A DNA stretch of 64,000 bases from Blepharisma stoltei (GCA_914767885.1 CAJZBQ010000033.1:1-64000), one strand, 5' to 3'. Positions 21,302-32,757 are shown, counted from the stretch's first letter. Notes: generated from the letters alone by a model not told the origin. Program-made: numbers and translations.

Positions 21302-23799
21302 TTAATCTCAGTTTTTCGGAGTATCATTATCTTTCTTAATCATTTTTCCATAATTTCATTTATTTTTTGATACACTTCCATCAGTAGAAATCGAATACCC
21401 AATCCCATGTTTTTTGCCTTTAAATCATTCTCCCTCATATTTTTTCCCATCCTTTCAAGAAAAAACTCCGAATCCGCTCATAGCTCCATCTACCCAGTCT
21501 CCTAAATATTGTCTGCCGTCCGCCCACATATATTTTCCAATCCCATTAATGACATTAGCTTTTCACTGTCCTATATAAATAGTCCCATCTTCTCAATTAT
21601 ACTTCCCCACTCCTTCTTTTAAGTTATTTTTATATCCTCCAATATATGTTGATCCATCAACCCATACGTTTCTCCCTCACTCCCCCCATCCTTGAATGAA
21701 CGATTGACTATAAATTTCCTAAAAATTGGGGAAATTTACCCCATCCTTGATCGAATGATTTTCATATCATGCAATTTTATATATATATAAAAATATATTA
21801 GTTATCAAAAGCTTAGGAAGATGCACCTAATGAAGTTGTTTTTCAGAGACTTTGAGACGACAGAAAGCTAGGGAATCAACCATCCGAAGTGATTTAGCCA
21901 TCAGCCTAGGCTTAAAAACTCAATAATCTAAAAAATAGAGATTCTTTTAAATTTTAAAAAATAAATTTAATTCAATAAGAACAATTAAAAATGGAGCGTA
22001 TGAATTAGGGTCCTTGTCCCCTAAGGTCATCCTAGTGAGGGAAGTTCAGACTTTCTAAAGGATATTGGCGCTGGAACTGCTTCGGCAGTTCCTTGTGTGC
22101 TTGAATCAAGTTCAAGAAAGGAAGAGAGACTCGTCTAGGTCATAGGCTACTGTAACGGTTCGACGGTTAGGCCAATTCCACCTACCGTTGTTCAGAGCTG
22201 TTAGCCAGTGATGGAATTCAGGAAGGATGGGCTTGTTTCGTTGGTCCTAAGCTAAGTGGGGGTCAACGGAGAGTTATCGTAATCTTAAATCTTAAATTCA
22301 ATAAGGAGCAAATTAAAATTTATACAGTTTAAAGGGGTAACTAATAAATCAAAATATTAAAAATTGGTATTCTTATGAAATTAATTCAATTTTTGCTGTA
22401 AAAATAATTATTAAATACTCTTAACCCTCTTATTTAAAAATAAATATAAATAAAAACAAATAATTATATATATATATTTTATTTTTTAAAAATTTTCCAG
22501 AATTTTGTTTTAACCCCCATCCTTGATCGAACGATGTCGAGCCGTTCGATCAAGGACGGGGGGAGTCAGGAATTTTGCATGTCATTAGCTCACAAGCCCT
22601 CGTATCTATCTCCATTATCCCAGATATTAAGGCCTTTGCCTTCTCTGACCTTCCCTCTAAATTCTCCATAATATTTTATATTTATATCATAAGTGTGCTC
22701 TTGGAGCTGGCTTTTGAAATTTTCGTTAAAAACATTATTGATAAACTCTGTAGGTTGATTGAGCTCGGATTCGATTTTGTTGAAGTCGTCATAGAGGGTT
22801 TTCAATCTTTTATAGTGCTTTAGAGAGAATTTAGAAGATCTTTGCTCTGATGGCAGAGATTTTAACATTTCTTGTTTATAATACAGCCAGCCTGAATAAA
22901 TATTACAGTATCCATTTTCCGATTCGGCCTGGGAGTTATTTTGGATAATCATTGGGCTTTTTCAATTGCCCTCGTAAGATTCTCCATCAAAGTGTGTGAA
23001 TTTCCCATATCTAAAAGGGATACCGTAATCTCAGATCCCTTCGTAAATGCAGCCATCAGGCCAAACCATTTTTCCTTTTCCATCTCTAATTCCTCCTCGT
23101 CACTCTCCTTTATAAGTAGCTCCATTTGCATAAGTATAAAGCGACCTTTTCTTGCGCTTTGGTGAAATTGGAATATTTGATATAGTTTCTTTAGTGTAAA
23201 CTTCTGAAAAGTATTCGTGATTAGGCTGAAAAAGATTTTTAAATTGTTGATATTGGTTTTTATAATAGTAACGGAGCCATGCTTTTTGGATTTTTGAAGC
23301 GTGTGTGGAAAGATCGCTTTTGGGGAATTTTATAAATAAATCTTCCTTAGGCTGTGATTCTTGCTTACCCCCCTCCGTGAGCGAACAAAACTATTAGAAA
23401 AATCCCTAGTTTTGCCCAAAAACAAAAATTTTTTTTAATAGAAAAAAATTGTATGGACAAAAAATTTCGATATATAAGTGATCATTAGTATAATAAAATC
23501 TATAGCTAATTCTGTTAAATTTTAAGCAAATTGCGTTTTTTAAAACATAAAATTTCACAAATTAAATTAATAATTTGCTCTCCAAATTTGCGAAGTGTGA
23601 TTTTTTTAAATTTCGGAAAAAAAAATTTTCTATAAAATTTCTATATAACTTTTTTTCGAGGGGGGGAGTTAGAAATGCTGTGTCGGACTTGGGGATAGTT
23701 TTGCTTTATGACCTAAATTAAACTGACTGAAGTCTTTAAGTCGAGTTCTGACTTCCCATCAAACCCTTGACAATATTTGGTGCAGTTTATATTTCCCAT
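21302..23799 (-). CDS. IQ-motif and MORN-repeat protein, acylated N terminus
   Basis: With one 15-nt intron and two IESs removed this gives 429 residues. The N terminus MGNINC fits N-myristoylation plus palmitoylation, so membrane anchoring is likely. An IQ-like helix (IQKAWLRYYYKNQ) near residue 70 could bind calmodulin. The rest is MORN repeats of the YxGxWxxGxxxGxG type (for example GATYKGEWRGGIRDGKGKMV, DGTIYIGQWKANVINGIG). A non-MORN linker lies between the two MORN blocks. Such proteins often tether cortical or ciliary structures in ciliates; that role is inferred. Six or more UGA codons fall at the Trp position of the MORN consensus, supporting the code. The start is the only ATG ahead of the intron in frame. 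Confidence 0.8.
21680..22565. mobile_element. Poly-C MITE, family 3 (ATCCTTGATCGAACGAT), TSD TCA
   Basis: Flanked by TCA (21677-21679, 22566-22568). The left end is CTCCCCCCATCCTTGAATGA with an internal copy ACCCCATCCTTGATCGAATG about 75 bp in. The right end is a hairpin (CCCCCATCCTTGATCGAACG ... CGTTCGATCAAGGACGGGGG). Its removal at TCA restores a MORN repeat (MQNSWGRNVWVDGSTYIG). No TA boundary gives a workable frame. A 315-bp retroposon is nested inside. Confidence 0.9.
21980..22294 (+). mobile_element. SINE-like retroposon (UUCG-hairpin family), nested in a MITE
   Basis: Near-identical to 8820-9139, opposite strand. The target duplication is AATTCAATAAG (21969-21979, 22295-22305). It starts AAAATGGAGCGTATGAATTAG and ends CGTAATCTTAAATCTTAA. 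It contains CGGTTCGACGG, which loosely resembles a Pol III B box. Confidence 0.85.
23368..23668. mobile_element. Poly-C MITE, family 1, partly decayed, TSD TTA
   Basis: 301 bp in the MORN gene flanked by TTA (23365-23367, 23669-23671). It begins CCCCCCTCCGTGAGCGAACA and has the family 1 core. Its right-end hairpin is lost apart from GAGGGGGGGAG. Removal restores the frame. Confidence 0.85.
23713..23727 (-). other. 15-nt intron
   Basis: GTCAGTTTAATTTAG on the minus strand contains the only stop in the 5' exon. Removal joins DLKTS to VIKQNYPQ in frame. It has GTC rather than the commoner GTA. Confidence 0.7.
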
Positions 23800-23828
23800 T
23801 TTGAATATTACAAATCTCAAATGTCATA

Positions 23829-24467
23829 GATTAGATTAGATTAGATTAGATTAGATTTAAGATGTGTCTTTATAGTCCGCGCTCCTTGAGGAGCCGTGCT
23901 GGCACGAGCGAAAAGGATGGACTTCCATCACTGGTTCTCTGAGCCCAGGCCGAAACCCCTGGCTTCTCGGTAGTGGGTTGCCCTATTGAGTCGTCAGCCG
24001 ACTGTCGCTGGGCACCACCATTTCCAACTCAGCCTTCCGCCCCGAATTACGCCAGTCTTTGCCTCCGGTTGGCCAGATCGCCCTCGTGAGAGGACCCTTT
24101 TAACTGGAGAGACTTGCGCCCTTGAGTTCTCTAGTCTAGCTTCGCCTCCCCTCTTTCCCGGATCATCTCCAAGAAAGAACTCAACCCCTTACGGGATTCG
24201 GGGCTAAGCCACCAAGTAGCCTAGGCAGGTAACTCACCCTGCCTCTTTCGGACACCAAGTCTGGGCCTCGGCGCTACTGGCAAAATGAATGCGAAAACTG
24301 CTGCTCGGGGTCAAGTCCAAAATCAGCGGAAATTGGGCTGGGCCTCTCGCCTCGAGGCTAACTCTTCCCTTGAGTAGCTCTCCGCATCCGAAAACCATGT
24401 CCGGTATACATAAGGACACCCGCCACGGAAGGACGGGGTCGCTCGTCTCCGGCCATTTTATGTATAT
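23829..24467 (-). mobile_element. SINE-like retroposon with (TAATC)n tail
   Basis: 639 bp of roughly 50% or higher GC between TCTCAAATGTCATA duplications (23815-23828, 24468-24481), just upstream of the MORN gene. On the minus strand it starts TATACATAAAATGGCCGGAG and ends in four to five TAATC units. It shares about ten conserved blocks with the copy at 29707-30708 (CATGGTTTT.GGA, GTTGAGTTCTTTCT, AAAAGAGGGGAGGCGA, GTCTCTCCAGTT). There is no long ORF, so a non-autonomous element is likely. Confidence 0.85.
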
Positions 24468-24603
24468 TCTCAAATGTCATAAAAGTAAGTATCGAAATTC
24501 ATGTAGGTGCAATGCCTTTCAAATGTCTAGATAATACAACAAATTTTAAATATTTTAGATAGTCAATAATTCTTAGAAGCTTAGGCTTATATGAGAGCAT
24601 AAA

Positions 24604-25089
24604 TTAAAGCAAGTAAGGCCCTATTAATGAATGTCTGAGAAAAACAGCTGCTTTGTGCTTTTCCCAGTTTAAATCGCTATTTGCTACGCTCTCCAGAAAA
24701 TTGTATAGATTTGGATTTTCTTCTTTATGAGATTTTGCATATTCCAGAGCCAAATTCTCAAATGGACTTTTACCATTCTTAATCGTTGCACCTAATTTTA
24801 CAAGTAGACCAACAGTTTTATTGATATTAGGATCGTTGCGCAACACAATGAATGTCAAAGGTGACCAATTAGTCGAATTTAGAATGCTTATATCAGCTCC
24901 AAACATCATTACAAGAAATTCTATCATGTCGATGTCCATCTTCAAAGCTGCAAGGTGTATTGGTCTGTTCCCGAAAGAGTCAAGAGGCTCATTTATATTT
25001 GAAGAATTTAGAAGCTGCCTCAAAGTGTCATAGTCCGACTTGCTTAACGCCAACATAATTTCTTGCTCTATAGTGGTGTCCAAGTTCAT
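24604..25089 (-). CDS. Ankyrin-repeat protein, 161 aa
   Basis: A single uninterrupted ORF with three to four ankyrin repeats. Repeat cores are clear (SFGNRPIHLAALKMDIDMIEFL, first 20: SFGNRPIHLAALKMDIDMIE; then STNWSPLTFIVLRNDPNINK). The ends are short non-repeat helices. It is probably a small protein-protein interaction adaptor; the partner is unknown. It diverges from SPT6, with 150 bp between the two starts, so the promoters must overlap or be very short. Confidence 0.75.
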   Translation of the reverse strand: MNLDTTIEQEIMLALSKSDYDTLRQLLNSSNINEPLDSFGNRPIHLAALKMDIDMIEFLVMMFGADISILNSTNWSPLTFIVLRNDPNINKTVGLLVKLGATIKNGKSPFENLALEYAKSHKEENPNLYNFLESVANSDLNWEKHKAAVFLRHSLIGPYLL

Positions 25090-25239
25090 ATTTTATCAGT
25101 TTTTTCCATACTAGTTCATAAGTTAATTGAATATATATTTCTCATTTAAACGTGCTTCCTTCAGCGCATTAACTAATCTTTTTGAAATTAGGGGGCTCAG
25201 CTTCCATATTTTGAATTCCGGCTATAGTCTATAAATAAA

Positions 25240-28200
25240 ATGTCCAGTTTGCAAAATCCCGCTACCAAGCACGCTCAACCGGATTCCATGGCTATTTACC
25301 AAGAAGTAAACCCAGAAACTCCTCAAAAGCGCCTTCGTCCTGCTCATGCCTCTGAATCTGACCTCAAAGAAAGCCTGGAAAATCTTGACTTAAACTCCAG
25401 TATCCGATCCAAAACTCGAGCAGAGCTTGAGCAAAAGCTCTTTTCTGACGAGGCAATCCCTCGCAAACAAGCTAAAATAGCATCTGACACTGAAAGCGAT
25501 GTCTCCATGGAGCCCGGAGAAATCCCAGAACACCTCGGAGAAAACTTTGACGTCGCTGCTGAGATCTTTGGACCAGCCCCAGAGCCAGGCCAAGCTGAAG
25601 CAAGAAAAATCGAATTTGAGCCTTATGACTACATCAGCCAGTATGGAACAGCAGAAGATATCATGCTAAAGCAGCTTGACATTCCGGAGCGTTTACAAAT
25701 TTCCCTAAAAAACCGCGAATATCCAACTGAAGCTGAGCTGAACTTAGAAGAAGAGTGGCTCTTGCAAAGGCTTCTTCAAAAGAATCCTCATGGGATTAAA
25801 GGAGCAATCAAAGCAAAAATCCATACTTTCTTGTTACTATATAGGGTAGAAAAATATGAAATTTCTTTCATATATAAATACAGGCTCGATGTCCTGAAGC
25901 CAGAAATAGAAACTGAAAATGACTTACTAGAGCTTTGGGCGTGGGATAAAGATTGGGGCTTCTTGTACTCAACAAAACAAAATCTGCAAAATTTACTTAA
26001 TTCAGCTGCAGCTAATGGAGATGCATTATCAAAAGGAAGGCCTCTGAATGATGGTGACAAAGTTTTAGTTTCAGAAACTCCTGGGATTTTGCCTGACTGT
26101 GTAAGCGCACTGCTAAACTCTCATTCAACAAATGACTATTTGCTAGAAATAAATGACCTCGAAGCCTATATAAAAGCTTATGTATATACTCACCAAGATG
26201 GAAGTAGAATGCTGAGAAAAGCATATAACCCAGTCCAAGAGTCCAGAATGAACAAGCTCAATGAATTCGCTGCAAAAGCAGGCCTAAGTCCTTCACAGAT
26301 CTCAGAGAATCTAAAACAAAACAAACAAGTCCACAAACCTCTTAAGCCAGACCTGAAGCCACAAGGTTTAGCATTCAAACTGCGCAGCCCTACCTTTTCA
26401 GAAGAAATTCAAGTCATCACAAATGCTTGCAATCTCATGCAGGCCGAACTTTCTAATTTCCCAGCATTTAGGAGCTTCATACGAGAAGAATACAAAAAGC
26501 ATGTGAAAATTTATACATCGCCAACTGAGAAAGGCAAAACAGTTCTGGACGTGTTTCACCCATTCTATGGAGTCAAGAACCTCGCCAATGGTAAACCAAT
26601 AGACTCTTGGTCACCTGAGCTTTGGGGTCAAGCCTTAAAATGTGAAAGCTCTGATCTAATAAAAATTGAGTTCAAACTGCCATGGGAAGACGCCAAAGAA
26701 GACAAGATTTTCAACTTGGTTAAAGGACTCTACACAACAGTCACAACTGAAAGCGTCGAATCAGAATGGAACCAGTTCAGAACTGAAGTTTTGAAGCTCA
26801 CATTTGCACAGCTCTATAAAGAGTTTGAAGACAGCTTCAAGAAACAACTGCTTTCAAAAAGTGAAGACTGGATTATTGAACAAATTCAAAGCAAGTTTAG
26901 TGAAATGCTGAATAGGCCAAGCTACATTGTGGAAGGGTCAAATAATCCATGTGTTGTTTCTATAGTAACTGACCCTGATGTAAAATTCCTAGGCCAGACA
27001 GCTGTGGTGGCGCTCAAAAGAAATGGGGATATTATTGACATAGCTTTGCTCAACACTTTGATGGTGCGGAAACCTGAAGAATTGCATGAAACTGACAAGG
27101 CAAGATACTTACTCCCCCCCCCCCCCCTCCGTGAGCGAAACAAAACCATTAGAAAAAATCGCCATTTTTTGACCCAAAAACCCACCCTCCGTGAGTGAAC
27201 AAAAATTTTTTTAATAGAAAAAAATTTTAATGGAAAAAAATTTGGATATATAAGTGATAATTAGTATAATGAAATCTAGAGCTAATTCTGTTTAATTTTA
27301 ACCAAATTGCGTTTTAAAACATAAATTTTGCAAATTAAATTAATATTTGCTTCCCAATTTTTGCAAATTAGGATTTTTTTAAATTTCGAAAAAAAAATAT
27401 TTTTTATAAAATTTATATATAAATTTTTTTAAAAAAAAAAATTAACCCCCCTCCGTGAGCGAACAAAATTTTTTTGTTCGCTCACGGAGGGGGGGGGGGA
27501 GTTAAAAGAAAGATCTCAATTCATCAACCTGCTTTTAGCCAGCAAGCCAAATGCGATCATCATTGGGGCCAACTCGCTGCAAAGCGTACAGCTAAGAAGA
27601 TCTATTGGACTGCTGGCTGAAGCTTTAACTGTGGATAGCTTTAACGAAATGGAAATTGGTGTAGAAGTAGACAAAGCCCAGCTTTTCAGCAAAACCCCTC
27701 TTATCACTATGGGAGATACCAACATCGCCAAACTCTTTGCCACATCCCAAAGATCAATCAAGATGTGTGAGAATCATAAAGTTTTGACCAGGATGGCTAT
27801 TTCGCTAGGAAGATCTTTGCAAAACCCTAAAGCTGAAATTCTAGGCTTATGGAACGACCCAAATGAGTTGCAGATCAAATATCTAAGTCTGCATCCTTTA
27901 GAGTCCTTAGCTAATGAGCACAAAAAGCTGGCAAGCATGGAAATTGTTGCTGTTTGCGTCTGCTCACACTCTGGGGTTGACATTAACGAAGTCATGCATA
28001 AGCCGCATTTATATGGACTTTTGTCATTTATCCCTGGGCTAGGACCTGTGCGAGCTTACTCATTAATAGAAAGCATCAAGCATATATGTGGTGGTACTTT
28101 GACTACAAGACAAGAAATTCTTACTAAAAGAATCCTCCCTCAGAGAGTCTGCGAAAATGCTTGTGGATTCATAAAAATCCCTTACGAGCTTGGAAAAACT

Positions 28201-31200
28201 AATCCATTGGACTCCACCAGAATTCACCCTGAATACTACGAGCTAGCTGCAATAGTCTCAAAAAGCGCTTTAAACGACGAGCAGGTCCCTGACGAGCTTC
28301 TAATCCACGAAATCCTTAGGTCTCCTCAGAAAATGCAAGAACTAGACCTTGATTATTACGCTCAAATGCAGGCCGAAAAAGGCTTCAAAAACATGAAAGA
28401 GACCCTAGAGTTTATCGTTTCAGAGCTCAGCTCTCCATTTGGAAACCCCAAAAAACGGTACTTTGAGCCAACTCCAGAAGAACTCTTATACATGTGCACA
28501 AATGAAACCCCCAGCACTCTTAAGCGTGGAAGTGTAGTCCAGGTTATGGTTCTTGGCTATGACGAGCGTCGTGAATGTTTAAGGTGTCTGCTAGAATGTG
28601 AGCTAGAAGGGATTATCGAGCAAAGGCACCTTGTAGAAGGAAGGATCCCTAATGAAGCAGACCTGAAAAAATTTGTGAAGGGTGGAAAACTCACTGCAAG
28701 AATCATTGAAGTCACAGCTAAGCTGCGGTCACAAAAAGACTTATTCTTTAAAATGAAATTAAGCTTGCTTCCAGACGACATCATAAACCACGGCAAGTTT
28801 ATTAACCTCACTCTTGATGAAGCCTTTATCATAGAAGAAGGCGACTGGACTGAAAAAACAGTGATGGAGGACGAGCAGAAAACTGGCCAAAAATACGTCC
28901 CAAGGGTAATAAACCACTTGAAATATAGAAATGTTGGGATGAGGACTGCATGTGATGAGCTCTCGTCAAAAGAAATTGGAGATTTTATATTCAGACCCTC
29001 AAGTCGTGGGCAAGATCACTTAACATGCACGTGGAAATTTTATGATTATATATATGCACATCTCGATATCATAGAAGAAGGAAAGCCATCTGCCAATATG
29101 CTGGGATCCAGATTTCGCATTGGGACTGAAGTATATGAGTCTCTGCAAGATGCTGTTGATCGCTATATAGCATAATTAAAAAATGGCGTCTTCGTCTGGG
29201 TATGGCCTCCGGCCATACAGCCTCGATACATATTTTAATTATATCCGGCAAGGTTTTACCATTTCAGAGAAGGACAGCGATGCTAGGTAAGCAATTCTGG
29301 TTGTGTGCAGAGCCTAGCCCTAGTCCAATCTCAGAGGTGGATTTTTCCTCATGGGGAAGGAGGGTACGGAGTTGGAAAGGGGAAGCCCAGCAGAGTCCAC
29401 TAGACCAATCGGGCAACTCCCTAACGTGAAACTGGGCGTTACGTCCCAGGCTACGTATTTTTCCTTTTTGCCCATAGCCGACCAGAAAATCCATTTTTTT
29501 TGGTTTTCGAAAAAGCAACCCATGTTACAAGTCAGTAGCTCATTCATGAGCCGTCGAAGCCGGAACACTCGTCTGGAGGCTCACCTATATTGTGTAACAA
29601 AGCAGGCCAGCCCGGTGGTCTGTGGGCCCGATGCGGCGAAAGCGAGCGGCAGGTCTGGGACTATGCCTACCCCGTAGTGGACGTAAAACGTTATAAATCG
29701 TAATTAAGATTAAGATTAAGATTACGCTGGGTATTTAAGGTCCCTACTACGTCCGAGGTCGCATGCCACGGTTTCCCGTGTGGTGGCAGAGCGTTCACCA
29801 AGCCGGGCCGAAACCCCCGGTTTCTCGGTAGAGGTATTGTCAAGGGCCGTCTCATACCGGCTTTGCTGACCACCTCCATTTCCAACTTGGATCGTCGCCT
29901 AAGTTTACGCCAACTCCGCTTCGTCGTCCGCCAGATCTGCCCATTGAAGGGCACCTTTTCAACTGGAGAGACCCCCGTTTTGGTGTCTAACTCGCCTCCC
30001 CTCTTTTCCTGTCATCCCGAGAAAGAACTCAACAGCTTTCGCCATTCGGGGCGAGCCACTAAAGCAGCTTACTCCCCCCCCCCCTCCGTGAGCGAACAAA
30101 AAAAATTTTGTTCGCTCACGGAGGGGGGTTAAATTTTTTTTTTTAAAAAAAAAATTTATATATAAATTTTATAAAAAAATATTTTTTTCGAAATTTAAAA
30201 AAATCCTAATTTGCAAAAAATTGGGAAGCAAATATTAATTTAATTTGCAAAATTTATGTTTTTAAAACGCAATTTGTTTAAAATTAAACAGAATTAGCTC
30301 TAGATTTCATTATACTAATTATCACTTATATATCAAAATTTTTTTCCATTAAAATTTTTTCTATTAAAAAAATTTTTGTTCACTCACGGAGGGTGGGTTT
30401 TTGGTCAAAAAATGGCGATTTTTCTAATGGTTTTGTTCGCTCACGGAGGGGGGGGGGGGAGTTAGGCAGGTAATTCACCCTGCCTCATTTCGGGGCACTC
30501 ACTGGGCTGAGCGCTGCTGGCAAAAAGAAGTCACGAATAACTGCCCATGGGTCTGGTCGCAAAAACAGCGGCTCTCGCGCTTAGGCCTCTCGCTTCGAGG
30601 TCCCAGACGTTGTTGGGCTAATTCCTGGCTCCAAAAACCATGCCCGGATATACATGGGTAACACCACTGAGAGGGTGGGTCGGTCGCCATACGCCATTTT
30701 ATGTATATTATAAATCGTAATTAATTGATCGCTATATAGCACCTTGTGAAAAACTTGTAAGAGAAGCTATCACTCATCCAAAATTCAAAGAAACAAACTC
30801 AGCCAGCCTAACAGTTTTAGAAAATTTGATTTCCCAAGAAAAGACTACGAGGCCGACAACAGTTCCTTATTACTTTGCTGTGACCCCTCATTATCCTCAA
30901 TATTTTGTTCTTTTATATCAAAAAACGGACCAAATTATTAAAGAATTCATCAAGGTCAAGCCTAAAGGTCTCTTTTTCCATGAAGCCTACCATCCGAATA
31001 TGGGATTTTTAATAAGCTGGTTTAAGCGCCACTGCAATGATCTTTCTTATTTAAGCCAGCTCTCAAGATCTAAACCTCCAAACATTGATACTTCAAATGC
31101 TTTTCTCACCCAAAACAAACCTCCAGAGCAAGACGAAAACGCTCAAGTCGTGTCCCAAACTCCTGCTAGAACTCCTGGGTGGGGCAATGCAACACCTTAT

Positions 31201-32757
31201 GATAAAACTCCGCATATTGGTGCTCAGGAATGGTCTGGCGGCAAAGACTTAACTAAAACTCCAAGAGCTGATGAGTGGGGAAGCACAAGCAATTTTGAAA
31301 GCTGGGGCGGCGAAGAAAAGAAGCAAGAAGCAAGCAATTCTGCCCCTAAAAATTCTGGAGGATGGGGAGGAAGCTCTGGTGCAAGTCAGCCACCAGCACA
31401 AAGCTCTGGAGGCTGGGGAGGAGGAAACTCTAGTGCAAGCCAACAAAGCTCAGGAGGCTGGGGAGGAGGTGGCGAAGAAAACAAACAGAGCTCAGGCGGA
31501 TGGGGTGGAAGCAGCCAAGGCGGCCAAAGTTCTGGAGCTTCATGGGGAGGATCTCAAGAAAAATCAGGCGGAAGCTGGGGAGAGTCATCTGGAGAATCTT
31601 GGGGCTCATCAGCTCCACAAGTTCCGTCCACAAATTGGGGTGGTTCTGAGGATAATGACCAGTCAGCAGACAGAGGCTCAAGAGGAGGCCGCGGAGGCAG
31701 AGGAAGAGGAAGGGGATGCTTCAAATGTGGTCAGGAAGGTCATATGTCTAAAGACTGCCCAAATCCAGGAGAAAATAAACCTAAAGGCTGCTTTAAATGT
31801 GGTCAGGAAGGCCATATGTCAAGAGAATGTCCAAATCCAGGCGAAAGCAAACCTAAAGGCTGCTTTAAGTGCGGCCAAGAAGGCCATATGTCAAGAGAAT
31901 GTCCAAATCCAGGCGAAAGTAAACCTAAAGGCTGTTTCAAATGTGGCCAAGAAGGGCATATGTCAAGAGAATGCCCCAACCCAGGCGAAAGCAAACCTAA
32001 AGGCTGCTTTAAATGTGGCCAAGAAGGCCATATGTCAAGAGAATGCCCCAACCCAGGTGAAAGCAAACCTAAAGGCTGCTTTAAATGTGGACAAGAAGGC
32101 CACATGTCAAGAGACTGTCCAAATCCAGGAGAAAACAGAGGAAGAGGCAGAGGCCGAGGAAGAGGACGAAGAGAATCTGGAGATAACGACAGAGAAAACT
32201 CTAACTCAGGGTCTTCTGGCTGGGCTGACTCAGGAAGTTCTTCTGCAGGATGGGGTAGCTCAGGAGGTTCTAGTGGTGGATGGGGGGATTCTGGAAGCAC
32301 TACTCAAGCAAGCTCATCTGGATGGGGAGACGCAGGAAGTTCTACACAAGCAAGCTCAGGTGGCTGGGGTGGGAGTACTGAAACTACTCAATCCTCATCC
32401 AGTTCTTGGGGTGGAAGTACAACTCAGCCTGCTTCTTCTGGAGGCTGGGGTGATTCATCAACGCCTGCACCAACTACAAGCGGAGGAGGAGGATGGGGTG
32501 GTTCATCATCGACAAGTTCGCAGCCAACTTCAAGTACCCCTGCAAGCTCTTCATGGGGAAACCCTCCAGCAGAGCAAGCTCCAGCTTCGTCATCTTGGAA
32601 TTCAGCACCAGCCCCTCAGCAGTCATCATGAAACTCAACACCAGCTCAAAGCAATGAAAAGCCTGGTGAAAGCAATACTTCTTCTTGGGGAGCCAAACCT
32701 GCTGAAAGCTCTGGAAACTCGTGGGGAAACAGTTCAAGTGGCTCTTCATGGGGATAA
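25240..32757 (+). CDS. SPT6: SPT6 transcription elongation factor with WG/GW and zinc-knuckle tail
   Basis: Removing a MITE (27112-27504) and a nested retroposon block (29173-30741) gives a 1,851-residue protein. The acidic N terminus and helix-turn-helix/YqgF core cover about residues 1-800. The HhH region ([20 protein letters not shown]) follows, then an S1 domain ([20 protein letters not shown]) and tandem SH2 ([20 protein letters not shown]). SPT6 is the histone chaperone that travels with RNA polymerase II. The last 540 or so residues are unusual. More than 20 WG/GW motifs in Ser/Gly-rich sequence flank six near-identical 24-residue CCHC knuckles ([20 protein letters not shown]) at about 1505-1643. 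WG/GW arrays act as Argonaute hooks in plant SPT6L and SPT5L. An RNAi or scanRNA link here is inferred. Confidence 0.92.
27112..27501. mobile_element. Poly-C MITE, family 1, in SPT6, TSD TTA
   Basis: 390 bp with TTA at 27109-27111 and 27502-27504. Excision leaving one TTA rebuilds ...[17 protein letters not shown]... of the YqgF region. Ends are CTCCCCCCCCCCCCCTCCGT and its complement. Confidence 0.93.
29707..30708 (-). mobile_element. SINE-like retroposon nested in the SPT6 retroposon
   Basis: Target duplication TATAAATCGTAATTA (29692-29706, 30709-30723). Minus-strand head TATACATAAAATGGCGTATG; tail of three CTTAAT units. Same family as 23829-24467. It is split by a 390-bp MITE. Confidence 0.88.
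30072..30461. mobile_element. Poly-C MITE, family 1, third nesting level, TSD TTA
   Basis: 390 bp, inverted relative to the copy at 27112 and nearly identical to it. TTA at 30069-30071 and 30462-30464. Confidence 0.9.
31717..32136 (+). repeat. Six tandem 72-bp CCHC zinc-knuckle repeats
   Basis: Within the SPT6 tail. Units differ mostly at synonymous sites (TGTGGTCAG, TGCGGCCAA, TGTGGCCAA) while the protein [20 protein letters not shown] is nearly constant, which suggests selection on the protein. Confidence 0.9.

Larger units (their letters stand above)
29173..30724 (+). mobile_element. SINE-like retroposon in SPT6, with two nested elements
   Basis: The 17-bp target duplication TTGATCGCTATATAGCA lies at 29156-29172 and 30725-30741. 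Joining across it gives ...[17 protein letters not shown]..., the tSH2 region of SPT6. The outer element is about 535 bp (29173-29691 plus the end), starts TAATTAAAAAATGGCGTCTT and holds the CCAGAAAATCC...GGTTTTCG stem-loop. The duplication contains TATATA, so a TA-to-TA cut is precise. Confidence 0.9.

Noticed and set aside
23829-24467. Bacterial contamination, suggested by high GC
   Set aside because: The stretch has a perfect 14-bp target duplication and a relative inside SPT6, so it is a resident mobile element.
29202-29677. Several ORFs on both strands after the apparent SPT6 stop
   Set aside because: They fall inside the retroposon, have no conserved features and overlap one another. 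The SPT6 stop there is itself created by the insertion.
31803-32300. Pro/His-rich minus-strand ORF of 165 codons
   Set aside because: Antisense shadow of the zinc-knuckle repeats.
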